From the NCBI GenBank assembly GCA_026260175.1, contig JAKCWW010000308.1:54679-118678 (forward strand): a stretch of 64,000 nt of DNA, given 5' to 3'. A program made the position numbers and the translations under genes. The notes beneath the pieces are model-generated. The model was not told the origin of the DNA. It saw only the letters and a program-made list of their open reading frames with translations, and searched no databases. Source of the DNA: Reticulitermes lucifugus. Its lineage: Eukaryota; Arthropoda; Insecta; Blattodea; Rhinotermitidae. This document shows positions 10,842 through 20,808 of the stretch, piece after piece (within the stretch, counting starts at the first letter, position 1; each line of letters starts with the position of its first letter).

Positions 10842-11320
10842 GTGTTCGAGAACAGAGTTCTAAAGGGAATCTTTAAATCTCAGAGGAAGGCAGTGAATGG
10901 AGACTGAAGAAAACTGCCTAATGAGGAGCTTCGTGATATGTACTCTTCGTTAAATATATCTAGTGTGATCAAATTAAGGAGAATTTCGCGGGCGGGGCAT
11001 GTGAATCCTATGGAAGGGTGGAGAAACACGTGTAGGAATTTGGTGGGAAACCTGCAAGAAAGATAAGTGAGGAGTGAGAAGTGAGGTTACACTGAAGACA
11101 CAGGCGTAAATGGGAAGATAATATTAAAGCGGTGGATATTAAAGAGATAGCATGGGAGACTGAAGGCTTAATTCAGATGCTAGCCTACAGAAAAGGGACC
11201 AGTGGCTGGATCTTTTAAACATGGTAATAAATATTCAGGTTCCATAAATTTCGGGAAATTTCTTAGCTAGCTGAGCAACTGTTAAGAGGGACACTTCTCC
11301 ACGGAGATTCACCGTTCTTT
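10842..11320 (+). pseudogene. LINE ORF2 C-terminal remnant (RTE/CR1-like), with 3' tail
   Basis: Frame from 10842 reads VFENRVLKGIFKSQRKAV, a stop, RKLPNEELRDMYSSLN, then IKLRRISRAGHV and GWRNTCRNLVGN, all hallmarks of the segment after the reverse transcriptase in an insect LINE family that often carries the misleading database name craniofacial development protein 2-like. A second block from 11105 reads RKWEDNIKAVDIKEIAWE. Two in-frame stops and one frameshift disrupt it. A non-coding tail (11228-11320) follows and matches three other loci in this window. The catalytic reverse-transcriptase core and the endonuclease are missing. It is a dead, 5'-truncated insertion. Confidence 0.85.
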
Positions 11321-12198
11321 TATATCATTATATCTATTATGGCTATTTGCATTAGCCCCGAGTGCACGGCAACAATCTTACCGAGTGTACCAAAACTCTC
11401 CCATAATAAAGTTCAGCTATGTACGCACGAAAACAGCACCAATACTTATAAAAAACCAAATATAATTTTCAGTCAACAAAAACTTATTTCATTAATAAAT
11501 ATTGTTATATTCATTGGCTGCATGTTCCGTTGTATGCAAAAACACCCTCAGGTGTTCAACATCAAATAAGTGAAAGTAAACATCAAAGTGTCTTTTATGA
11601 CCAGTGGTAATTATTTGCTATGATTTAAGCTAACGAAACTGTGTAATTACACACAGCTAACTCTGACAGCTTTTGGGATGAAAAATAATAATACTTTTTA
11701 AAAATTACACTACCACGTTTTCGTTCAGCCTGTCTGCTACATAGAACTCCTGCTTCGCGAGAAAATAACACACCGGTGACGGCACAGCCGTGCTAACATT
11801 ATCGATACAAGGCAGTGACGTCACAGCCACGAGTTATCATGATTACGATAACGCTTGGCATCGATACATACCGTACGTCTGTAATTAACAGAACATTTCA
11901 TTCCATTGTTTCCGAATTATTTTTTACAATGTTATTTGAGTAATTACGTTTCATTGAAATATGAAAGTGATGATAACAGGTACGAAGCCTTTACTGCGAT
12001 TGACATTTGGTGTTTTATTGTGTAAGCTTCACTGAAATATTAAATGATAATTATAACAAGTTAGGATACTTCGATGAGATTGACACTTGGCGTTTTATAC
12101 TCCCATAAATCAGAGAAACTTCTGTGTCCAACTGTGTTTATCACCTATAACTTTGATGTTTTTTCATTACACGAATTAAAGTCATTTTTGAAGGGTAC
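11321..12198. other. No feature recognised
   Basis: AT-rich. A 76-codon plus-strand frame (11339-11569) is unrecognised. Near 11980 and 12060, two similar blocks (GCGATTGACATTTGGTGTTT and GAGATTGACACTTGGCGTTT, about 77 bases apart) suggest an old local duplication. Confidence 0.45.
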
Positions 12199-12482
12199 AC
12201 ACACTAGTTCGCAGATCCCAGTGGCCACGCGGTCTAAGGCGCCGGTCTGCGGTCGCTCGCTTGCTGAGATTGTGGGTTCGAATCCCACTGGGAGCATAGA
12301 TATCTGTCTCTAGTGAGTGTTGTGTGCTGTCAGGTAGAGGTTTCTGCGACGGGCTGATCACTCGTTCAGGGGAATCCTACCGAGTGTGGTGTCTCACTGG
12401 GTGTGATCGCGAAGCCTCGACAGTGAGGAGGCCTAGGCCCACTAGGGCTGTCAAGTCATTGGGGAAAAAAACACACTAGTTC
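12199..12482 (+). mobile_element. tRNA-Leu-like SINE (family A), full length with target-site duplication
   Basis: Exact 12-base direct repeats ACACACTAGTTC at 12199-12210 and 12471-12482 flank the element (12211-12470). The head GTGGCCACGCGGTCTAAGGC (12221-12240) is a tRNA A-box region of leucine type, and GGTTCGAATCC at 12275-12285 is a perfect B box, 45-55 bases downstream as in tRNA. The 3' body carries GCGACGGGCTGATCACTCG and GAGGAGGCCTAGGCCCA and ends in an A-rich run. Transcription would be by RNA polymerase III from the internal boxes. Intact boxes and perfect duplications make this the youngest-looking family A copy here. Confidence 0.95.
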
Positions 12483-12967
12483 ACAATTAACAGGTTAAAT
12501 ATATTTCTTATTTCAGTGCAGTTTATTTTAAGCAAACCTCTTTCCAAGTCTGAGCATTTTTACTACGTAGTATAACAGATTATTCGAACACCAGCAATTT
12601 TAAAGCATTCTTACAAGCGCGTTTAAATTTGTTGCTGTTTGCAATGACGACAAGACAGAAAAATCATGAAGCTTATGTGTTGCGTAATGACAAGCTAAGC
12701 AAGCCCTCTTTCAGTAGGACCACCTGCTGTTACTGTACAAAGTTTCAATACATGGAAGAAGGAACGAACCAACGTATTCCCCTCGTATATCGTGGGATTA
12801 CCGTTATTATAAACCTATGGTACTGTGCGCTGGCCTTCAAAGACACTAAGACATTCTCAGCTGGTATTTCGGATATTGGCGTTCGATATTGATGGAAGCC
12901 GTGATTGGAGTCCGATACAGAGAAATTATACGCTAATTAAACCCCCAGGGTACTAATTAACATTTTA
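12483..12967. other. No feature recognised
   Basis: Contains an 87-codon plus-strand frame (12629-12892) without recognisable motifs. Its composition does not differ visibly from the surroundings. Confidence 0.4.
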
Positions 12968-13082
12968 AAGCAAGGTGGTTATTACATCCATCACCAGGTT
13001 TAACATTAGAAATTCTGTATCATTCCAAAATATTGTATTTATGGGTCTCGAATGATTCTAACAATAAACAGAGACTTTTCCC
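12968..13082 (+). repeat. Dispersed repeat (family H), copy 1
   Basis: GGTGGTTATTACATCCATCA, ACCAGGTTTAACATTA and AACAATAAACAGAGACTTTT align block by block with 48543-48735 (CAGTGGTTCCTGTCTGTACC .. AGAACAAATAGCAATGATTT). I recall a similar repeat from other insect genomes but cannot assign a class. Confidence 0.5.
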
Positions 13083-13131
13083 TTAAGCAGCATTAACATG
13101 TTAGTCGTTGTAATGGTGATGGTCTGTTTTC

Positions 13132-13213
13132 TACGACTTACCCTACAAAATATCGCACGAATGGAAGGCCTGTACGACTTACCCTACAAAATATCGCACG
13201 AATGGAAGGCCTG
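13132..13213. repeat. Perfect 41-bp tandem duplication
   Basis: The 41-base unit starting TACGACTTACCCTACAAAAT occurs at 13132-13172 and again at 13173-13213 without a mismatch. The unit is not a multiple of three, so it shifts the 74-codon frame at 13098-13322 and argues against that frame being coding. Confidence 0.95.
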
Positions 13214-14127
13214 TACCTGTCTGTTGAAGACACACGGAACACGTTTTGCTACAAAGCATGCTCCCAATGTTCAAGTTCCTTTCCGCATGTGTAAACTCAT
13301 AATTTTTCCGCCGCTGACATGAAGATCCGACGAACAGTAACACAGCAATACACACAAAATCCTAACTGGGCTCCTCTGACAACACGATAAACGTCCCGCC
13401 TGTAGTTTGTTTCATCCCACACTCGTCAAAGCATGTCCTGCTTGACTGTCAATACAGCATTCCGAAATCTGTTTTCAAGTTCCTCTACGGAATTTTTAAC
13501 TTACACATACATGCGGCAAACAACGTGAATATTGAAAACATGGGCTACAGTAAAACGTTTTCAATGTGTGTTCTCAAGGGACAATTAAGGTCCTCGAAAC
13601 GTCCGCTAATCTTTATTCACCCCGTGTGCCCCAATCAGGAGGTTTGCACGGTCTGACCGTGAACACCGGTGCATTAGTCAAGGGTAGATCGCTTAAGACA
13701 TAAATGATCTGCAACTGTCGCAAACAAGTTTCTTCTCAGGATGCTGCACTCGGACGGTGTTCATTGTATGAGGCCTATTCGTTTTGATCTCTTCTGGACG
13801 TGAATAACTGGTGGAATGCATATAACCTGCATCCTTGATAAAATAATGACACTCGCAAACGCTATATAGAGTCTATATTACAATTATGCTCATTATTCAA
13901 GTAATAAATAGGAGCATGTTCCTCTCACTCATCTCCCACTTAGCTTCCAATTGTAATCTCCCAAACAGTAACAGCTACTAGCCTTCAGTCTTGATCCAGA
14001 CTTAAGAGGATGATCTAGCTGTTGCCAACCCTTACATCATAAGACTGTAGGTTCACAGACCTGCGAACTGGGGCGTAATTTCCGTGGTGGTTCGTAAAGC
14101 TTTTCCTTGATGACGGCGTCCGTTGGA
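13214..14127. other. No feature recognised
   Basis: Somewhat higher GC than its surroundings at 13380-13770, but all frames are broken and I recognise no peptide or repeat. Confidence 0.45.
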
Positions 14128-14270
14128 GGGGTTCACACTCTACCTCGAGTGTGTTCAGACTGTACCCTAGACTGTGTTCAGACCGTACTCCTGAACGTGT
14201 TCAGACTGTATCCACTGGTTTGTTCAGACTGTAACCCGAGTGTGTTCAGACAGTACCACGACTGTGTCTA
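14128..14270. repeat. 23-bp minisatellite, about six units
   Basis: GTGTTCAGAC-type cores start at 14151, 14174, 14197, 14220 and 14242, with a decayed unit (GGTTCACACT) at about 14128. Period 22-23 bases. The consensus is roughly GTGTTCAGACTGTACCC plus a variable six bases. A 66-codon frame (14107-14307) reads through it as a degenerate repeat peptide, but the period is not a multiple of three. Confidence 0.9.
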
Positions 14271-14461
14271 CGTCACCAAAATCGGGTCTATACTAATTTT
14301 ATGCTGACGTTGCTTTCTAACTACATACAATTACACTGGTTTGGCGACATCGCGTTTACATTACCAGGAATTGCTACTGATGTCATAATTGCGACTTAAG
14401 AATTATTACTACGCAATTTTCGATTCGGCCTAGCTCGCCACGTTTAGCCATCAAAGGCCAT

Positions 14462-14650
14462 GCCATGGCTCAGGCGGTTAGTCGCTGTCCCTTACCGTGG
14501 AGATCCTGTTTCGGTCACGGGCCTGTACATGTTACCGTTTGTAGTAGACAAAATGGCACCGAGATAGAATTTTGTCCGACTTATTCTGTTTATGCTGTCA
14601 GTATCATTCTACCAATGCTCCGTAACCATCCTCAGCTGCTGCTCTTAGCA
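14462..14650 (+). mobile_element. tRNA-derived SINE (family C)
   Basis: CATGGCTCAGGCGGTTAGTC (14464-14483) is a tRNA A-box region and TTTCGGTCACGGGCC a decayed B box. The body then has TTACCGTTTGTAGTAGACAA and a TCATTCTACCA-like end, matching other family C copies at 15655, 27945 (minus), 46788 (minus) and 55225 (minus). The 92-codon frame at 14465-14743 is this SINE, not a gene. Confidence 0.7.
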
Positions 14651-15087
14651 ACAAAAATGGACGATATTTGGGAACATTTAAATAAAGGAATGCTCTTCCG
14701 GAAACGGGAAGTATTGGAAAGAAAAGTACTTTTACATTTTTAGTATTTAAATTGTTAAAAGGTCTTATTAGTTATTGTCCCCTTGCAAATTGAAATACAC
14801 CTTGTATCCCACATACGATATGTGTAACCAATCATGGTGGAGACAGAGAAATGTAGGAAAATGTGTTTGTCATGTTACCTGTAGACTGAATGAAGTCTGT
14901 CTTTTATGCTCACATGGTATGTTGCTACAGCAATGCTATCGTTAATATTTTCTCTACCGATGTTTGCCCAGTTCACCGGCCAAAACGATTCTGCTCACCA
15001 CACATTTCTGCACAAAACAAACCGCCCTGCCCAGGCCGTTATAATGGCTCCCCACCGGTCCGCTTGCCGTCTCGTAACATACATACA
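14651..15087. other. No feature recognised
   Basis: Two overlapping plus-strand frames of 67 and 71 codons (14890-15121) are unrecognised; their right end enters the SINE at 15088. Confidence 0.4.
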
Positions 15088-15330
15088 TGGTGAAGGTAAA
15101 GTTGTCCTTGTATTATATTAAGCACCAAGCCATCAACATGTACGGGGTTGTGGAGGTATAATTTCAACTCAACAGATTCCCAACCCTAAACAATGGAGGG
15201 ATGTGAGTGGCCACTATCACGGTCTGGCCGCTTTAAACCTCGAAAAGCAGCATTGGGTACCCACTGGTTAGGAGACTAGCTGGCCCCTACAGCTGGCATG
15301 AATACTGAGAAGAAGAGAAAAATCACTGCC
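15088..15330 (-). mobile_element. Diverged SINE (family B)
   Basis: Starts with GAAGGTAAAGTTGTCCTTG, the 3' end also seen at 37449, and continues with GTGAGTGGCC, TCTGGCCGCTTTAAAC, TGGGTACCCACTGGTTAGGA and GCTGGCCCCTACAGCTGG in the order expected for a minus-strand family B copy. The tRNA-like head is not recognisable. Confidence 0.55.
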
Positions 15331-15573
15331 CCTACCTACCTACCCTGTCTATCTACTATTTTTACTGAGTTAACCCGGCAACTATGCAAAACATTACATA
15401 ATATGTATACAAGATACGCCTATTACAAGAACTTACTGTTGCACATCTGTGGAGATGTAACTCAAGACAGCGGGAAAGAATTTTAACGAATACATTCAAA
15501 GATTTTTCCACTCGTCAGCCTTGAGTTTTCACTTGTTACGCACAAGGGACGAGTGAATTTGTTGACCCTGATA

Positions 15574-15605
15574 AACACAACAACAACAACAACAACAACA
15601 ATAAT
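15574..15605. repeat. (CAA)n microsatellite
   Basis: About 32 bases of ACA/CAA triplets ending in AATAATA. Confidence 0.95.
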
Positions 15606-15654
15606 ATCTAATAGACTACACAATTCATCACTTTCCCAAAATTTTTTTTGGCGT

Positions 15655-15785
15655 TTTAACGCTGTGGTGATAGAGGTGGTTAGTCGCAGGCCCTCCTAAA
15701 CCAGTCCACATGAGATCTGTGGTGCGGGAAGAGGCTTTGGGTTAAGCTTTTCCCGTGTCATTATCCTTGATTCTTGTGCAATCAT
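15655..15785 (+). mobile_element. SINE fragment (family C)
   Basis: GAGGTGGTTAGTCGCAGGCC matches the head, and TCCACATGAGATCTGTGGTG then CTTTTCCCGTGTCATTATCC match the body and tail of family C. The B-box region is missing or unrecognisable. Confidence 0.55.
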
Positions 15786-15820
15786 CGGCGAGGAAGAGCT
15801 AGAGGAATTTATAAATTAAT

Positions 15821-16039
15821 AGTTATACAATTCCCTATCGGCCGCTCGCTTGCTGGGATTGTGGGTTCAAATCCCGCCAGGGGCACGGATATCAGTGTCT
15901 TGTGGGTGTTGCGTGTTTTCAGGTTGAGGTCTCTGCGCCGGTCTGATCACTCGTCCAGAGGTGTACCTGAGTGTGATCGTGAAGCCTTGAAAATAAGGAG
16001 GCCCTGGCCTGTTGCGGCATGGAAAAAGTTATATAATTC
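15821..16039 (+). mobile_element. 5'-truncated tRNA-Leu-like SINE (family A) with target-site duplication
   Basis: AGTTATACAATTC (15821-15833) and AGTTATATAATTC (16027-16039) are 13-base direct repeats with one mismatch, flanking 15834-16026. The insert begins inside the tRNA-like head, at the CGGCCGCTCGCTTGCTGGGA block, so the A box is gone, while TGTGGGTTCAAATCC still resembles a B box. The rest follows the 12211-12470 copy with small deletions. The 112-codon frame at 15774-16112 is a reading of this SINE. Confidence 0.93.
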
Positions 16040-16344
16040 TGTGATCACACTTAGTGCAAAACTTCTGCTACTACTGATTTTCAATGCCTCTAACTCGTAT
16101 ACGCAACGTTGATGCTTTAAAAATGTTTTATTTAAAACGGAGAGAGATGTACTAGTATATTCTATTCTTTCATCTTCAGACTAGATTCTTCAACTCATGT
16201 ACATGTAAATGCCTATCAGTATCATCGTTTTAGGTCAAAAATTTCACATAATAATTGTATAACGTTTAATAAAACAGCAACCGTTGTAAAAAGTAAGCGA
16301 AGCAATAATCCTTAAACCAATACTTAATAAGTCAGTTTCTTACA
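16040..16344. other. No feature recognised
   Basis: AT-rich spacer between a SINE and the 54-bp minisatellite. Confidence 0.5.
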
Positions 16345-16745
16345 GCAAATTAGTTGTTTATGCAGGGAGCTGTCTTAATTCTACCCTAGCAATAGACTAA
16401 ATTGCACTCGTTTGTATAGGGAGCTGTCTTAATTCTACCCTATCAATAGACTAAATTGCACTTGTTTGTATAGGGAAGCTGTCTTAATTCTACCCTATCA
16501 ATAGACTAAATTGCACTTGTTTGTATAGGGAGCTGTCTTAATTCTACCCTATCAACAGACTAAATTGCACTTGTTTGTATAGGGAGCTGTCTTAATTCTA
16601 CCATATCAATAGACTAAATTGCACTTGTTTGTATAGGGAGCTGTCTTAATTCTACCATATCAACACACTATAGTGCAGTTGTTTATCTAGACAGCTGATT
16701 TTAATTGTACCATATAAGTACACTATAATGCAATTCATTAATTAG
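16345..16745. repeat. 54-bp minisatellite, about seven units
   Basis: GGGAGCTGTC starts at 16365, 16419, 16473 (GGGAAGCTGTC), 16528, 16582 and 16636, then decays to AGACAGCTGAT at about 16689. Period is 54 bases, with one 55. The unit runs through TTAATTCTACC, TATCAATAGACTAAATTG and CACTTGTTTGTAT. Central units are nearly identical, while both ends are diverged, the usual pattern for arrays homogenised from the middle. No coding sense: the units carry stops. Confidence 0.95.
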
Positions 16746-17009
16746 ACATGTGTCTTCAGTACTCCCTTAATAGCAGGATACGGTTATTTTTAGAAGGGAT
16801 CTAATTCGTGTAATAAAATAAAATTTCCGTTTTAGGAAGCACGTATTCTAAATATGTTGACTATCATGCTTCCACATTCGTTAATTATAGTCTAACCATC
16901 TGATGATAATGAATGTTGTAGTTGTGCGGAAGGAACCTTTTTTGTATTATGTGTATATTTGTGACTGACTACAACGGCACGTCACAATTAAAGCGTCACT
17001 GAAGACTTT

Positions 17010-17085
17010 TTTGCTTCACTGTAATGTTACGTAGTCTGTACCGATGTTTCGGATGAACCTTCTTCCTTCTTACAGTCTGAAGACG
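17010..17085 (-). repeat. Family E-like repeat fragment
   Basis: GTACCGATGTTTCGGATGAA followed by CTTCTTCCTTCTTACAGTC is the arm shared by E-like foldbacks. On the minus strand it reads GAAGGAAGAAGGTTCATCC then GAAACATCGG, a decayed hammerhead-like order. Confidence 0.5.
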
Positions 17086-17300
17086 GACTGAGAGGAAGAA
17101 AGGAATCGGAAGTATTTTGAAAACGAATATGCAAAGGAAAGAAAGAAGACCAAAGAGAAAGAAATAAAGGTAAGATAAAGGAGGAAATATAATGCAAAGA
17201 AAATGTTGCAAAATTGGCACTGAAGGAAAGGTGTATGGGAAGGAAATTAGGAAATGTTGGAGAGGTAAGTGAAAGCCAGGGGGAGATATACGGAATTGCC
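17085..17300. repeat. Purine-rich (GA) tract
   Basis: The plus strand is dominated by A and G with recurring GAAAGAAAG and AAAGGTAAG blocks. Two long minus-strand frames (17027-17308 and 16996-17220, 93 and 74 codons) exist only because a pyrimidine-rich strand has few stops. Confidence 0.75.
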
Positions 17301-19218
17301 TGTAGCAAACCGCGACATTAATTCCCAGTTGTAATTACAGCGCTCCGGCACGGTAACTGGAGAATGTAAGACATTTGTCAGGGGACACACGCCCCACTGA
17401 CTAGCAGCAAGTCAGCCGGTATCTGTCGCATAATTAGCACTCATGCTGAATTGAGTCACATTTCCTGCTTTATTTAAAGATTCCTTTTAAACATGACAGC
17501 TTATACAAGTGAGATTAGTTAAATGCACAATGGTCAGGACATTATTTTGAACCGGAGAAAGAAGGAATAAATACAAAACTTTTGTGTCAACGTTTATTGG
17601 AAAACATCAATATATATAGGACGGAGATGGGAGAATTAATTTAAGATGACTACTAGTATTAGAGATTGATGGATGGGTTCTGGGTCGTAACCAGTCGCAG
17701 AATTTTGTAAATGTGTTATTTGTGATTAATTAACATCGCCTTCAGAAACCCAGAATAGAGAGATGGAATTCTTAATGATACTGAACTGAAGAGTAAGTGA
17801 AAAGAAGCAGTCGTTCGTTAATTGTGGGTATTATCCCGAAATTTGCCTGGATTGGCTAAGCAAAACCACGACATATATGAGGTCATTTGTCTCCGGAATA
17901 AAATCTGAACTTCATCTTGGGGAATACGAATTAGAAGTAGCGGTTTATTCTCTTTATGAAAATAATCGTTCGTTATTTTCATAATTATAGGAGTACTGTC
18001 AACCATGCTAATAAATTCTGTGGTTTAACTATCTAGTTTTTAAAGCTATACAGATATAAATATTACACACTATGCTTTAAGGTGTTCATAAAACACAATG
18101 TCCATTCATAGGCCATAATCTGAATCACCATGTTATATCTTCACATGTTTCCTTTTCTATCTTTGAGATACAGAACACGTGACTGACGCGCACGATAGAC
18201 GTCTATTGTTTTACCTGACGGCTTCCCGCCCGATATTGGTACGGCCAGTCTCTGCTGTTTAGTATCGCGTTGTTTAACAAGCTGTGAAGTTTGTAGACGC
18301 GCTGATGCTGGCAGCAGAAATGACCCCAAGGCCGTAAGCTAGGCAGTACGAACTGCTGCATGCGAGAATTCGTCCTAAAATAGAAGGTCTTAAATATGAT
18401 GTGGGAGCAGATATATTTATTTGACGCTTGAATACAAAGGCACTTTACAGTCAGCGGAGTAGCGAGTCACTTGGCTGGTTAAAATATTTCCTATCCCTTA
18501 TGGAAAGAGAAAGGTTTTTACCTTTTCATAAAAACTCTCCACTGTACCCTACCCTGAGCCCCATGAATCCGGCTCACGCCTAAACAACTTATTTTATAAC
18601 AATGTTTCATATTACCGCAATCTATGCCACACAATCATCACATTCACTTGTGTGCCTCCTTGTCCTCGTAAATTACTTTTCTACCGTAAAGGTGAAGGCA
18701 ACACCTCCCCCCGAAATGTTTGAAGTACACATTTTTCAAAACAAGGTGCCACACTCCACAAGACGATTTTCAAAACAGCAAAGGTTATTGTCTTCTTTAA
18801 CACATTTGTCTCCGCTGATGACTGTCAGACGTCTGCCATTTCTGGGGACTAAAATACTTTAGCGACAGTGCAGTGTAGCCGGATGCTAGATGACATTGTA
18901 ACAAACGTACGTAGTTTACCTATACAGAAATTTTGTGATAATTTTGAGTAATTTACAGTTAAGCTTCATAATTATTTCTGTACAGGTGCTTTGGACATTG
19001 TGTATCAAATACGTAGTATAAAAGTTGGCTAGCTTACAAAAACGCCTTTCATCTGAAAACCGAGGAATGTCACAAAAGTAATTATTCTAAACATGTGATA
19101 ACCTTGACTGAAATTCAGAATCCACCATATCATGATTCAGATATTCAATATTAATAAGAAATAAGTGGGATAAAAGATTTGTGTTTCTGATAAACCGTGC
19201 TGCTGAAAATTTGCATTG
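17301..19218. other. Anonymous stretch
   Basis: No feature recognised. Short frames at 17818-18006 (minus), 18141-18329 (minus) and 18602-18862 (plus, 86 codons) have no motif I know. Confidence 0.5.
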
Positions 19219-19325
19219 TTTCTGGGACGTGACAGTGTGTGTAGTTCCGAACATTAAGAAAGATAGTAGTATCTTCGAAACGTCGGGAATTTTACACCCA
19301 ACGACACAGCGTTACGTCCCAGAAG
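19219..19325. repeat. 107-bp palindromic element (family E), second copy
   Basis: The ends TTTCTGGGACGTGACA (19219) and GTTACGTCCCAGAAG (to 19325) are inverted repeats, and the centre is AAGATAGTAGTATCTT. It shares TCTTCGAAACGTCGG and CAACGACACAGCG with the copy at 6024-6131 and is practically the same length. The left arm is more decayed than the right. Confidence 0.75.
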
Positions 19326-20029
19326 AATAAAAACTGCATAATAAAAAGTAATTTATTTTCGTGCTGTATTTAGTTACGGTTCATTAATGAAACCGACGGT
19401 ATCTAAGATTACCTGTATAACATGGAATAACAGATTAAATAATGAACTATTAAGGAAGGAGAAGGAAGCGAACGTGGCCTAATTTTGAGGCATACTCGCA
19501 GTATTTGCCTGACAGACCGAGGAAAGACACAACACACCCCAATTCGATTAGCCGGTCTCTGCGCCTAAGTTTTAACCCCGAACTCCCCGCCCCTCTTCCG
19601 TACATGGAGCAGAAGTGATCAACACACGTTCGTGACGTCCGGCAAAATTGGTATTACAGACAGTTTTACAATATTTGTATTTATATACGATATTGTAACA
19701 ATTTTACGAAACTGAAATGACGTTAAGAAAGCGGCATAAATATTTATATAAAGATCAGGAACACAGAAAACTCCCCTCAGTGGTCCATTTCTTGTTTGAA
19801 AATTGCGGCTCCTGACAATGTTTCTCAGCCATCTTGTGGCAGGTAGCGATGCATCACAGGGGCAAGAAGCAAAGCTCCGGGGAGAGATTTAGCCGGGAGC
19901 CGTAATCTTGCACGTACGACATATACGGCTGCCTCCTGTAATTGCGACGTGAGGCTGGGAAATGAGTGAACTCGTCATCCGAGCGGAGTGGCTCGGTGCG
20001 AGGCTAATGGCGGACATTGCCGATACCAA
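19326..20029. other. No feature recognised
   Basis: A locally GC-richer patch lies at 19790-20010 but no repeat or gene can be identified in it. Confidence 0.45.
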
Positions 20030-20200
20030 CGAAGAGATGAGAAGACATAAAGAAGGGAAGGGAAAGCTAAGGAGAGGAACGAAAAAGAAAGCAAGAAAGA
20101 AGACAAAGAAACAGAATAACACAGAAGGAAATGGATAAAATGAAGGCTAATAAACATGGAGAAAGAGAGAAAGTTAGATAAAAAAGAAACGGGAGAAAAG
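20030..20200. repeat. Purine-rich (GA) tract
   Basis: Similar in character to 17085-17300, with GAAAGAAAGCAAGAAAGAAG-like runs. The minus-strand frames at 19889-20157 (77 and 60 codons) are artefacts of the pyrimidine-rich complement. Confidence 0.7.
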
Positions 20201-20581
20201 TATTAAAAATTTGAAGATATTCGACGAAATTGGAAACTGTGAAAAACGTTACTTATATGTACGTAGAGGATATGTAAACACTGGCGCATATGAAGGTAAA
20301 ATTTTTCTCACAGTTTCCGATTTTGCTGAATATCTTTTATATATACGGCTCCACATTTTATTCCTCTTTCTATATATATCATTTACAGTTAACAGCAGTC
20401 AAAGCTAGAAAAACATTTTCAAGAAATTGGAGCGATAATAATATCGTGACACGCGCCTGTGCCGAAAAACTTTGCTACTTAAAAAGCAAAATAAATGTAA
20501 GTTATAACCAAATTTTTATATCATATTTTATATGTCTCTGATTTAAACACAAAATTCTATATAATGGTTTGGGCTACAGAT
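20201..20581. other. No feature recognised
   Basis: Two overlapping frames (20211-20408 and 20290-20541, plus strand) are unrecognised and AT-driven. Confidence 0.45.
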
Positions 20582-20612
20582 TCCTACACACAGTACCTTA
20601 CTGTGTGTAGGA
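20582..20612. repeat. Perfect 14-bp hairpin
   Basis: TCCTACACACAGTA (20582-20595) and its exact complement TACTGTGTGTAGGA (20599-20612) are separated by CCT. No T-run follows and no repeat partner was seen in the window. Confidence 0.9.
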
Positions 20613-20763
20613 GCTTTCTACACTATTCCCGTAATTCCAATCAAAGAGGAGCTTAGACCTCAAGTATTATAAGTGCTGCACCAAAATACCAATGGATTTA
20701 ATCAATTATGTAATATTATTATTTTCTATGTAAACTGCTTGTTTTCCCTTACACTTTCAAGCC

Positions 20764-20808
20764 TGTGTCTGACAATGTCTTCCTGAAAAAGCCGAAATAT
20801 GTAGCATA
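20764..20808 (+). ncRNA. Hammerhead-ribozyme-like motif (decayed)
   Basis: CTGACAA (20769-20775; consensus CTGANGA with one change), T, GTCTT (20777-20781) opposing AAGCC (20789-20793) with one mismatch, GAA (20794-20796), ATATGT (from palindromic ACATGT), A (20803). The flank TGTGT (20764-20768) pairs with GCATA (20804-20808) through five pairs, two of them G-U. No family similarity outside the motif was noticed. Confidence 0.35.

Noticed and set aside
12221-12295. Functional tRNA-Leu gene
   Set aside because: The A and B boxes are good, but the arms do not close into a cloverleaf acceptor stem, and the unit continues into a SINE body with target-site duplications.
14107-14307. Repeat-containing cysteine-rich peptide (CVQTVLLNVF type)
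   Set aside because: The period is 22-23 bases, so the frame cannot hold from unit to unit; a minisatellite explains it.
15574-15605. CRISPR array or other regular spacer system
   Set aside because: Eukaryotic DNA; the tandem repeats here are head-to-tail without spacers.
15774-16112. 112-codon frame as a gene
   Set aside because: It covers a 5'-truncated SINE with target-site duplications.
17027-17308. 93-codon hydrophobic frame on the minus strand
   Set aside because: Caused by a pyrimidine-rich strand that lacks stops; low-complexity product.
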